A stretch of 35,389 nt of DNA from Deltaproteobacteria bacterium (GTDB lineage: Bacteria; Desulfobacterota; Desulfobacteria; Desulfobacterales; UBA11574). Under the pieces are notes generated by a model, which saw only the letters and a program-made list of their open reading frames with translations, made no database searches and was not told the DNA's origin. Shown here piece by piece: positions 24,783 through 32,863 of the stretch. The DNA is taken from positions 1-35,389 of the forward strand of contig JAFDEW010000004.1 in the NCBI GenBank assembly GCA_019310125.1, in the 5' to 3' direction. The translations under genes were made by a program, and so were the position numbers. Position 1 is the stretch's first letter, and each line of letters opens with the position of its first letter.

Positions 24783-26471
24783 ATGATGATGCCGGATCAT
24801 TTTTCAACACTAAGGAGAGCCATTCTTACCTGTATGGTCCTGGTTCCATTAATTCCATTCATCCTGGCTCTGGGCACCGGTTATTATTATTTCACGACGT
24901 CTCTTGAGGACAGTTCCATTGAAAGCATGAAAAGAATTGTCGAAGATCACCGGCATATGATCGAGTCTTTTCTCAAAGAGCGGAAAAATGATTTAGATTT
25001 TATTATTCATTCCTATACCTTCGAAAATCTCAGTCAATCTGAAAACCTTGAAACCGTCTTTAATAATTTACAGAAAAAATCCCCGGCGTTTTTTGATCTG
25101 GGAGTTTTCAACCCGTCCGGGGTGCATGTTGCTTATCACGGGCCTTACAGTTTAAAAGGCAAGATTTATAAAGATATGCAATGGTTCAAGGAAGTGATGA
25201 AACATGGATATTATATCAGCGATATTTTTTTAGGGTATCGGCAGATACCGCATTTTGTTATTGCGGTTACCCAGGAGGAGATGGGCAAAAAGTGGGTGCT
25301 TCGGACAACCATTGATACGGTTTCATTCAATAATATTGTAAAAAGTATCCGCATCGGTAAGACCGGAGAGGCCTACATTCTGAATGCAAACGGCTTACTT
25401 CAGACAGAACCGCGTTCCGGCGGAAAACTCATGGACAAAAATCCGCACAACATCAACTATCCGTCATCCGACACCCGCACCGAAATTTTTATAAATAACA
25501 ATGTTAAAGGTGAAAAATATCTATGCACGACCACCTGGCTGCAGAATAAAAAATGGCTGGTGGTGGTCAGACAGGAAAAAGCAGATGCATTCAAAGCACT
25601 TACTTCGGCCGCTTATTTGATTATTCTCATCATGGGGGTTGGCGGGTCGGCGATCACCGTGATTGCGTTTTACCTTACGAATCGTATTGTCGGGCGCATG
25701 GAAAAAATGGATGTTGAAAAGGACCGCTTGAACCAGCAGCTCATCGGAGCGAGTCGACTTGCAGAGCTGGGTGAAATGTCGGCGGGTTTTGCTCATGAGA
25801 TTAACAATCCCCTTCAGATCATCAAAACTGAGCAATCCCTGATCCAAATGACTTTAGAGGACATGAAGAAAGCAGGCCAGCTAAAGGAATCGGAGTCTCT
25901 GGCAGAACTTGAGGATTCCATGGATCAGATCAGACTTCAGATTTCCCGGTGTTCCGAGATTACCCGGGCAATTTTAAAATTGGGCCGGCAGGACGAGCCC
26001 AAACCTCAAGATATAACCCTTAAAGATTTCATTCCGGAAATCACCGGTATGGTGGCTCAAAAGGCCATTGTCCACGGAATTTCAATCGAGCAGGATATTG
26101 CCGAAAACACGGTTCGCATACATGGAGATCCCACCCAATTCCAGCAAGTTTTAGTGAATCTTTATAACAATGCAATAGATGCGATTCTCGAACGTCATGG
26201 AACTTCGGGCGGCAAACTGATTATCAAAGCCGGGCCAAAACAAAACAACCGGGTCGAAATTATGGTCATTGACAATGGCCAAGGAATAAGTCCCGAAAAT
26301 TTGAATAGAATTTTTTCACCGTTTTTTACAACCAAATCGGTTGGGAAAGGAACGGGCTTAGGTCTTTGGATATGTTACGGTATCATCGATAATATGCGCG
26401 GCAGTATGGAGGTCAGCAGTGACGTCGGTGTCGGAACCACCGTCACCATACTGCTACCGGCAGCAGTTTAA
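24783..26471 (+). CDS. Membrane histidine kinase with Cache-like sensor
   Basis: 562 aa from the first of three consecutive ATG codons; the third (24789) has the best spacing from the ribosome site GGGAGG. TM1 (about 13-35) and TM2 (about 278-299) bracket a periplasmic sensor with WFKEVMKHGYYISDIFLGYRQIPHFVIAV and RIGKTGEAYILNANG. HisKA has His338 in GEMSAGFAHEINNP. HATPase shows LVNLYNNAIDA, DNGQGI and [10 protein letters not shown]. It is a paralogue of the kinases at 12574 and 29545. It is the first gene behind P4 and is paired with the receiver at 26785, from which it is separated by a repeat element. Confidence 0.92.
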   Translation: MMMPDHFSTLRRAILTCMVLVPLIPFILALGTGYYYFTTSLEDSSIESMKRIVEDHRHMIESFLKERKNDLDFIIHSYTFENLSQSENLETVFNNLQKKSPAFFDLGVFNPSGVHVAYHGPYSLKGKIYKDMQWFKEVMKHGYYISDIFLGYRQIPHFVIAVTQEEMGKKWVLRTTIDTVSFNNIVKSIRIGKTGEAYILNANGLLQTEPRSGGKLMDKNPHNINYPSSDTRTEIFINNNVKGEKYLCTTTWLQNKKWLVVVRQEKADAFKALTSAAYLIILIMGVGGSAITVIAFYLTNRIVGRMEKMDVEKDRLNQQLIGASRLAELGEMSAGFAHEINNPLQIIKTEQSLIQMTLEDMKKAGQLKESESLAELEDSMDQIRLQISRCSEITRAILKLGRQDEPKPQDITLKDFIPEITGMVAQKAIVHGISIEQDIAENTVRIHGDPTQFQQVLVNLYNNAIDAILERHGTSGGKLIIKAGPKQNNRVEIMVIDNGQGISPENLNRIFSPFFTTKSVGKGTGLGLWICYGIIDNMRGSMEVSSDVGVGTTVTILLPAAV

Positions 26472-26555
26472 ACTAAATGCAGGACTACTGACCTATTGTA
26501 GATTCAGATTCAACATATTTTAATGAAGAATTCACACCTTGAAGGCATATAAAAG

Positions 26556-26680
26556 ATGAACGTCGAACATCGAACATCGAACGTTGAACATCCAATAATG
26601 TATTCTACCATTTATAATAAAGACAAAGCGAAGCGCCTTCCACATTCGACGTTCGACGTTGAACGTTCGATGTTCAAATT
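26556..26680. repeat. NVEHRTSN-type inverted repeat
   Basis: Left arm GAACGTCGAACATCGAACA and right arm TTCGACGTTCGACGTTGAACGTTCGA are built of GAACRTCGAACNTC-like units in opposite directions. The left arm translates as NVEHRTSNVEH, a phrase often mis-annotated as a protein in many bacterial genomes. The 65-aa ORF here is therefore not a gene. The element sits between kinase and receiver and may fold into a large mRNA hairpin. Related arms lie at 29158 and 29463. Confidence 0.8.
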
Positions 26681-26784
26681 GTTACATCTAAAATTACGAC
26701 TAACCCCCCATATTACGTTGAAATTATGTATACAGTCAGGAGTTCTGAAATAAGTCTAAACAATTCGTTAACAGGGAGTCAATT

Positions 26785-27231
26785 ATGAAAAAAATGAGGA
26801 TGATAATAGTGGATGATGAGGAAAGGTTTTTGTCAACCATGAAAAAATTGCTTACCAAAAAAGGGTATGATGTGGTGACCGCCTCAAGCGGGGCAGAGGC
26901 ACTGGAAATAATCGGTGCTCAAAATATCCATGTGGTGATCCTTGATGTTAAAATGCCGGGCATGGATGGGAATGAAACGTTAAGGGAAATTAAAAAGCGA
27001 TTTCCATTGACCGAGGTGATCATGCTCACCGGACACGCGACCATGGAATCCGCGGTGGAAGGCTTAAAATCAGGGGCCATGGATTATTTAATGAAGCCGG
27101 CGGATCTGGATGAAATCATCAAGAAAGCAGAGGATGCTTTCGCAAAAAGACAAAACCTGGAAGAAAAAATTCGTGTGGCCCGGATGCGGAAGATAGTGAA
27201 ATCGCCGAGTGAAATTATTCAGGATTCATAG
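26785..27231 (+). CDS. Single-domain response regulator (REC)
   Basis: A 148-aa receiver with MIIVDDEE, Asp54 in ILDVKMPGMDG, LTGHAT and LMKPAD. The tail EEKIRVARMRKIVKSPSEIIQDS is similar to that of the receiver at 31376 (KIRDAKIQELIRYPSKVF). It is the second gene of the P4 unit and the likely partner of the kinase at 24783. No output domain. Confidence 0.92.
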   Translation: MKKMRMIIVDDEERFLSTMKKLLTKKGYDVVTASSGAEALEIIGAQNIHVVILDVKMPGMDGNETLREIKKRFPLTEVIMLTGHATMESAVEGLKSGAMDYLMKPADLDEIIKKAEDAFAKRQNLEEKIRVARMRKIVKSPSEIIQDS

Positions 27232-27279
27232 AACCTTTTTTCGCTTTTCAGCCAAGTATAGGGAACCCATTTTCTTTTT

Positions 27280-27305
27280 TTTACACTGTGTAAATAATCC
27301 TGACA
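27280..27305 (+). promoter_or_regulatory. Enhancer-type site, copy 5
   Basis: Perfect TTTACA-CTG-TGTAAA palindrome, 5 nt, then CTGACA. Apart from one base of the 5-nt spacer it is identical to copy 3. It lies 93 nt upstream of sigma-54 promoter P5. Confidence 0.82.
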
Positions 27306-27398
27306 TATACATCCGCACATTCCACCGTTAAAATTTCTCTCAGTCAATTAATTATCAGTTATTTTAAATGGTTATCCAAGTTTGTTTATTGCTTTATC

Positions 27399-27414
27399 TG
27401 GCATAAAGATTGCT
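27399..27414 (+). promoter_or_regulatory. Sigma-54 promoter P5 for the second DASS unit
   Basis: TGGCATAAAGATTGCT is a near-consensus -24/-12 element, 97 nt upstream of the transporter's GTG. Confidence 0.87.
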
Positions 27415-27511
27415 ATTATTAAACACAAACCTTGTATGAAGAGATTATGGAGCAAAATCATTTTTCAACAAATTACAGACAATTTTATCTAATTCAGTTC
27501 AAGGAGAATGT

Positions 27512-29146
27512 GTGAAAATTCAGACAACAAGTGCCGATGGCCGGTCCGCATTCTGGAAGAATAAGCCGGGTTATAAGCCGATTTTGTTTATTGCCGCAGC
27601 CGTGGTTTTTATTGTTATGGTTGTTATGCCGTCACCCCAAAGTATGATTGACATGGTGACAAAAGTCAGCCCTCCCGGGTATAAGCTGTCAAAGGGGTGT
27701 TCAACTATTGTTGAAACGGTTAACCAAAAGTTACGGCCCAAGGCCTTTAAAGCATCCCGTCAGGACAAGACAATAAAAGGGGAAAAACCACTGATGGATG
27801 AGAAAGGGGTGGCCCGGAATGCTAAAATTATGATTGCCATATTATTTTTAGCCGCTTTTTTATGGGGCACTGAAGCCCTGCCTCTGGGCGCCACGGACAT
27901 TATGGTGGGGGTCTTGATTTATCTTTTTGCTATCCTGCCGATTAACGAAATTTCCAGGGCGTATATGAAAGATGCCGTGTTTTTTATTTTCGGCATCCTG
28001 GCGGTAGCGGTTGGCGTTTCCAAAACCGGTCTTGACAAACGGATCGGCCTGATTCTTCTGAGCCGGATTAAGAGCGCTAAATCTTTTGCCTTTATCTTTT
28101 TTCCTCTACTGGCTATGTGTGCCGGATTTTTATCCGAACATGCCCTGGTGGCCCTCCTGATTCCCGCACTTATGGGGGTATATAAGGTTACCTGCAAAAT
28201 GCACGGCGTTAAAAAAGACCGGGCTCTGGCCATTTTTCTTTTTCTTGGGGTCTGTTTTGCGGCCAATCAAGGAGGCCCGGGGTCTCCGGCAGCGGGGGGA
28301 CGCAACGCCATTATGGTCGGCTATTTCATGGAATATGGGATGCCGATTTCTTTTTTGCAGTGGATGAAATATGGCCTGCCGTTTGTTCCGTTCATGGCGG
28401 TGGTCATCGGAGCTTACATGTATATTCTCTTTAAGCCCAAATTCAAGGTGCCGGATGTAAATCCCAGCGAAGTCGTAAAGGCTGAAGTGGCGAATATGCC
28501 TAAATTCGGAGGTCAAGAAGCCATAATGGCTATCATCTTGATCCTTTTAATCACTGGATGGATTACGCTGAGTAAAATTGCCGGTCTTGGCGGCCCCACT
28601 CTTTACGCGGTAATGGCAATGTTTGTATTCCGTATTGTCTCCTGGGATGACATCCAGGCGGGCGTGGCCTTTGATGTGGTCGGGTTGTATGCCGCCGCCT
28701 GTGCCATGGGAGTGGGTCTGAAATTTACCGGAGGCGCCCTCTGGCTGGCATCTACCTTTGTCAATTTCCTTCCGGATTTTATGACCAAAGGTGACGGCCT
28801 GATTATAGGGGTCAGTCTGCTGACCGGAACCATGACCAATTTTATGAGTGACGGTGCTACGGTTGCCGCTTTGGGACCAATCGTTCTCCCCATGGCCACA
28901 CTTGCCAATGTTAATGTTTGGAAAGTGGGGCTGGCCACCGCTTTTTCTTCCTCATTTGCGAATTTTCTGGTGGTCGGCACGCCCAACAATGCAATTGCCT
29001 TCGGCATGAGCCGGGATTTTGAAACCGGTGAAAGGTTGCTGGATGTAATGGATTTTGTTAAATACGGACTTCCGGTAACTATTCTGGCCTGGCTCGTCCT
29101 CTGGGGTTGGGCAGTCTTCGGATACTGGAAATTTTTATCCTGGTAG
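27512..29146 (+). CDS. DASS/SLC13-type anion transporter (second copy)
   Basis: A 544-aa inner-membrane permease, GTG start with AAGGAG 5 nt upstream. As in the first copy, TM1 is followed by a long hydrophilic loop (about 70 residues) before the transporter core (AKIMIAILFLAAFLWGTEALPLGATDIMVGV). The SNT substrate motifs are replaced by GFLSEHALVALL in the first repeat and TNFMSDGATVAALGPI in the second, while GTPNNAIAFGMSRDF keeps the end signature. The two DASS proteins are clearly divergent from each other, so they may carry different anions or work under different conditions. It is the first gene of the P5 unit, ahead of the frameshifted kinase and a receiver. Confidence 0.85.
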   Translation: MKIQTTSADGRSAFWKNKPGYKPILFIAAAVVFIVMVVMPSPQSMIDMVTKVSPPGYKLSKGCSTIVETVNQKLRPKAFKASRQDKTIKGEKPLMDEKGVARNAKIMIAILFLAAFLWGTEALPLGATDIMVGVLIYLFAILPINEISRAYMKDAVFFIFGILAVAVGVSKTGLDKRIGLILLSRIKSAKSFAFIFFPLLAMCAGFLSEHALVALLIPALMGVYKVTCKMHGVKKDRALAIFLFLGVCFAANQGGPGSPAAGGRNAIMVGYFMEYGMPISFLQWMKYGLPFVPFMAVVIGAYMYILFKPKFKVPDVNPSEVVKAEVANMPKFGGQEAIMAIILILLITGWITLSKIAGLGGPTLYAVMAMFVFRIVSWDDIQAGVAFDVVGLYAAACAMGVGLKFTGGALWLASTFVNFLPDFMTKGDGLIIGVSLLTGTMTNFMSDGATVAALGPIVLPMATLANVNVWKVGLATAFSSSFANFLVVGTPNNAIAFGMSRDFETGERLLDVMDFVKYGLPVTILAWLVLWGWAVFGYWKFLSW

Positions 29147-29157
29147 ACTGAAAAAAA

Positions 29158-29528
29158 ATGAACGCCCAACATCGAACGTCCAACATCGAATGATGAATGG
29201 AAAAAGATGAAGAAACAGAAATGATGCATTCGTAAAAAGTCGTCACTCCGGTGAAAACCGGAGTCCAGATGGTCTGTAACTGCTTGAAAAGACTGGATTG
29301 CGGCTTGGCCGTCATCCCGGACCCCGATCCGGGACGGAATGACGGAAAACGGTATTTTGGGACTTTTTACGAGGCCATCAGAAATAGCTGTTGAATGTTT
29401 GGTATTGGATATTTATTTTTTATTCGATTTTAAAATAATTTGAGGAGCGGAGCGACATCATTATTCGACGTTCGACGTTCAATGTTCGATGTTGGACGTT
29501 CATCTTTTAATATGTTGGACGTTCATCC
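29158..29528. repeat. NVEHRTSN-type arms flanking another repeat
   Basis: The left arm (29158-29195, AACGCCCAACATCGAACGTC) and the right arm (29463-29528, TTCGACGTTCGACGTTCAATG and a further GTTGGACGTTCATC copy) are inverted relative to each other. They are the same family as 26556-26680. The TCGTAAAAAGT element at 29230-29372 sits between the arms, which suggests insertion of one repeat into another. It separates the DASS gene from the kinase. Confidence 0.7.
29230..29372. repeat. MITE-like element with TCGTAAAAAGTC ends
   Basis: The 12-nt terminal inverted repeats TCGTAAAAAGTC and GACTTTTTACGA are perfect. The interior holds two GC-rich hairpins (ACTCCGG ... CCGGAGT and CCCGGA ... TCCGGGA). 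It has no coding capacity. A related element with the same end core lies at 31204-31328. Confidence 0.7.
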
Positions 29529-29544
29529 TTTAAACGGAATTTTA

Positions 29545-31205
29545 ATGGCATTTTATCAAAGAAAATTCATATACAAAAATCTTAAAAGAAAGATCACGAC
29601 GATCATCCTGTGTGTTGCCATTTTCCCTTTGATCTTTCTTGGAGAGACAATATATTAACATATGAAGAAAAGATTGAAGATCAGATAAAATACCGGACAA
29701 GATCCTTGTCTGATGCGGTGGAAGTTTTCTTAAGGGAACGAACCGCCATCCTTGCCACCATTGTGGACACCCGTTCTTTTGATGACTTAAAACAACAGGA
29801 GAATCTTTCCCGAATGTTTAAAGTGATCAGCCGGCGTACGGACGGCCTGATTGACCTGGGCGTTATCGACAGCGCCGGTCAACACCTGGCATACGCCGGG
29901 CCATATGATTTAAAAGGATTAAATTATTTTCAACAGCCCTGGTTTAATGAAGTTCTCAGCAAGGGCAAATATATCAGTGATGTTTACATGGGATACCGGC
30001 AATTGCCGCATTTTGTTATTGCTGTGCGCGGATACAGCAATGGCCGGGGCTGGATTTTGAGGGCAACCGTGGATTCGGACATTTTTAACAAACTTGTCAG
30101 GACCGCCCAGACAGGAATATCAGGTGATGCTTATATCATCAATAAAAAGGGGATTTATCAGACAGCTCCTCGTTTTTCCGGTAAGATATTAGGCAAATCA
30201 AATATTTCCTTAACGCTTTTTGGTCAAGGTACTACGGTTGCCGAAAAAATTAAGGCTAACGGCAAAACAAAACATGTTGCCGGCACCTGGTTGAAAAATA
30301 ATGAGTGGCTCTTGGTGATCACCCAGGACGTCGGAGATGAGAAAGGCGGGTTATTGACAACCAGAAATACGGAAATCATGATTATTGTCTTTGGCTGTCT
30401 GGCAATAATTATGACCACATTTTTTGCAATGCGTATCATCTTTAACCACTTGGAAGAAGTTGACAAGGGGATTAGCGAACTTAATGATCAACTGATTCAG
30501 TCTGATAAAATGGCTGCCCTGGGAAAAATGGCCACCGGAATTGCCCATGAGATTAACAATCCCCTTGCGATAATCGGTGAAAAAGCAGGATGGATGCGGG
30601 ATTTGCTGGACGAAGAGAAATTTCAGGAGAGTGAAAATTTTAAAGAGTATGAACAATCCGTGGATAAAATTGAGGAACATGTGGAAAGGGCTCGCAAAAT
30701 AACCCATAATATGCTCGGATTTGCCAGAAGGATGGAACATCGTTTAGATGATGTTGATATTAATAATGTGTTAAATCAGACCATAGAACTTTTGCAAAGT
30801 CATGCACAGACAAGCAACATCAAAATAAGCAAAGATTTCCAGTCTGAACTGCCGATTATCGCAAGTGATCAATCTCAGCTTCAGCAGGTATTTTTGAACC
30901 TGATAAACAATGCTATTGATGCTGTGGAAAAGGATGGATTGATTGAAGTCAAAACGCGGAAAAAGGATTCTCAGATTGTAGTCGCTATAAAAGATAACGG
31001 TCCGGGTATGGATGAAGAACATCTGAAAAAGGTCTTTGATCCCTTTTTCACAACAAAAGAGACCGGCAAAGGGACTGGTCTGGGTTTGTCGGTGAGCTAT
31101 AATATTATTAAAAAATTAGGCGGTACCATAAAAGCGGAAAGCAAACTATCAGAAGGGGCTGTTTTCAGCATAAAGATTCCGATTAAAATTCCGGATAAAA
31201 AATGA
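29545..31205 (+). CDS. Membrane histidine kinase with Cache-like sensor, frameshifted near its N-terminus
   Basis: The N-terminus ([39 protein letters not shown]1) starts at the ATG 29545 and stops at TAA 29656. The rest continues in another frame from about 29655 ([10 protein letters not shown]). Adding one base near 29655 joins them into about 553 aa with the same layout as the kinases at 12574 and 24783. Sensor motifs are [29 protein letters not shown] and [10 protein letters not shown]2 follows at about 270-290, and HisKA carries [14 protein letters not shown]. HATPase shows [17 protein letters not shown] and [10 protein letters not shown]. The ORF track start at 29610 is in the downstream frame and would lack TM1. 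The frameshift may be real or a sequencing error; all catalytic motifs are intact. Confidence 0.85.
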
Positions 31206-31328
31206 CGGTCTCGTAAAAAGTCCAACTTCTGCGTTGTGCTGCATTTCGCAATCATTCAACGTACGAAAAGTACGCCTCATGATTACTAAATTTGCACGCC
31301 TTGAATTTGAACTTTTTACGAAACCGTC
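31204..31328. repeat. MITE-like element with GACGGTNTCGTAAAAAGT ends
   Basis: GACGGTCTCGTAAAAAGT on the left and ACTTTTTACGAAACCGTC on the right form an 18-bp terminal inverted repeat with one mismatch. The interior contains ACGTACGAAAAGTACG-like symmetry and no ORF. The left end overlaps the kinase stop codon. A further half copy (CGGACTTTTTACGAG) follows at about 31334-31348. Confidence 0.7.
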
Positions 31329-31375
31329 TAAATCGGACTTTTTACGAGTTCATCAAAAGTAATAAGGAGATTCAA

Positions 31376-31825
31376 ATGGATATGTTCAGAATACTGGTCG
31401 TTGATGATGAAGTTGATTTTTTAGAAACAATTGTAAATCGACTGAAAAAAAGGAAACTGTTTACAACCGGTGTTACCAGCGGAGAACAAGCCCTCGCTCT
31501 TATAAAAGAACAATTATTTGATGTAATTATTCTCGACATAAAAATGCCCGGGGGTATGGACGGTATAGAAACCTTGCGGGAGATCAAGAAGATTCAGCCT
31601 CTGGTCGAAGTTATTCTTCTTACGGGACACGCTTCGCTGGAAACAAGTATTGAGGGGATGAAGCTGGGAGCTTTTGATTATTGCTTAAAACCCATTAAAC
31701 TCGAAGAGCTATTGCAAAAAATGGCGGCGGGATTTGAAAGGAAGTCCGGGCATGATAAAAAAATACGTGACGCCAAAATACAGGAACTGATCCGCTATCC
31801 CAGCAAGGTGTTTGATCAAGATTAA
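31376..31825 (+). CDS. Single-domain response regulator (REC)
   Basis: 149 aa from the ATG at 31376, preceded by AAGGAGA; the track start at 31292 is a TTG inside the repeat region. It is a receiver with ILVVDDE, Asp54 in ILDIKMPGGMDG (one extra Gly compared with its siblings), LTGHAS and CLKPIK. The tail KIRDAKIQELIRYPSKVFDQD replaces an output domain. It is the last gene of the P5 unit and of the whole array, and the likely partner of the kinase upstream. Confidence 0.92.
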   Translation: MDMFRILVVDDEVDFLETIVNRLKKRKLFTTGVTSGEQALALIKEQLFDVIILDIKMPGGMDGIETLREIKKIQPLVEVILLTGHASLETSIEGMKLGAFDYCLKPIKLEELLQKMAAGFERKSGHDKKIRDAKIQELIRYPSKVFDQD

Positions 31826-31882
31826 CCATAACAAAAGTTCATCGCGTAACAATGCTCATTAATTTCCTATAAGATTCAGGTA

Positions 31883-32863
31883 CTATGCTTTTACGATCAG
31901 ATATGCGACATATCCGGTATAGCAGACCAGGAGTATAAAACCATCCCTGCGCGTGATCGTGTAATCCTTTCTCATCATCAGCCACGGCAGAAACCCCACG
32001 AATATCATCACCAGGTAATCAACCAGCAGACCGCTGTTAATAAAGCCCCCTGGAATGGGAATCGGCCTGATCAAAGAGGCGGCTCCGAGCACGCTCAGTA
32101 TGTTGAAAACATTGCTCCCCACAAGGTTGCCGATGCTGATATCCATCTCTTTTCTCAATGCGGCAACAACGGAAGTGGCAAGCTCCGGAAGCGACGTTCC
32201 CAGCGCGACAACGGTCAGGCCGATGAACTTTTCACTGACGTTGAATATTTTCATGATGGCAACAGCCGAATCAATAAGAATTTCCGCACCCACGACCACA
32301 CCGATGATTCCCACCGCGATAAATAAAACCTGCCGGCTTCTGGAAGTCACATATTCGATTTCTTCCACGGCATCTACAAAAGCAACACTATCGCTTTTCA
32401 AGTTTCGTTGGGATTCTTTAACGGCAATATAATAATTAAAGCATGTATATAAGATAATTCCACCGAAAAGCGATGCACCTTCTATCCTTCCGATTTTTGA
32501 GTCAAAAGAGATTAGCAAAAGATATATGGATACGCCGAGCATAATCGGAATGTCCCGGCGGTACACCGACCGGTTGCTCGCTGTCGGATGTATTACCGCT
32601 GCCAAACCCAGAACAAGGCCAATATTACAAATGTTACTTCCCACAACATTTCCTACGGCGATCATGCTTTTATCTTTAATCGAAGATACCACACTGATAA
32701 ACAGTTCAGGCGCCGAAGTCCCGAATGCAACGACAGTTAAGCCGATGACAAGCGGTGTCAAACCGAGATTGCGAGCCAGGCTCGAAGATCCTTTTACCAG
32801 CCAGTTGGCGCCATAGTAGAGCATCAACAGGCCCATAACAAAATAGACCAGATCAAGTATCAT
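31883..32863 (-). CDS. Sodium/calcium antiporter (YrbG-like)
   Basis: A 326-aa inner-membrane exchanger of the CaCA superfamily. Each half carries the alpha-repeat signature: VVAFGTSAPELFISVVSS in the N-terminal half and VVALGTSLPELATSVVAA in the C-terminal half. GNVVGSNICNIGLVLGL and GNLVGSNVFNILSVLGA follow them. Length and two-fold layout are standard, and the ion-binding acidic residues are kept. It exchanges Ca2+ against Na+ or H+. It converges with the end of the signalling array, and nothing links it to that system. Confidence 0.93.
   Translation of the reverse strand: MILDLVYFVMGLLMLYYGANWLVKGSSSLARNLGLTPLVIGLTVVAFGTSAPELFISVVSSIKDKSMIAVGNVVGSNICNIGLVLGLAAVIHPTASNRSVYRRDIPIMLGVSIYLLLISFDSKIGRIEGASLFGGIILYTCFNYYIAVKESQRNLKSDSVAFVDAVEEIEYVTSRSRQVLFIAVGIIGVVVGAEILIDSAVAIMKIFNVSEKFIGLTVVALGTSLPELATSVVAALRKEMDISIGNLVGSNVFNILSVLGAASLIRPIPIPGGFINSGLLVDYLVMIFVGFLPWLMMRKDYTITRRDGFILLVCYTGYVAYLIVKA

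Noticed and set aside
26556-26753. 65-aa ORF beginning NVEHRTSNVEH
   Set aside because: A well-known type of false protein produced by translating GAACRTCGAAC repeats; the reverse arm is present in the same gap.
29440-29658. 72-aa ORF taken as a separate gene
   Set aside because: Its first 35 codons read through repeat DNA, and the rest is the N-terminus of the frameshifted histidine kinase.
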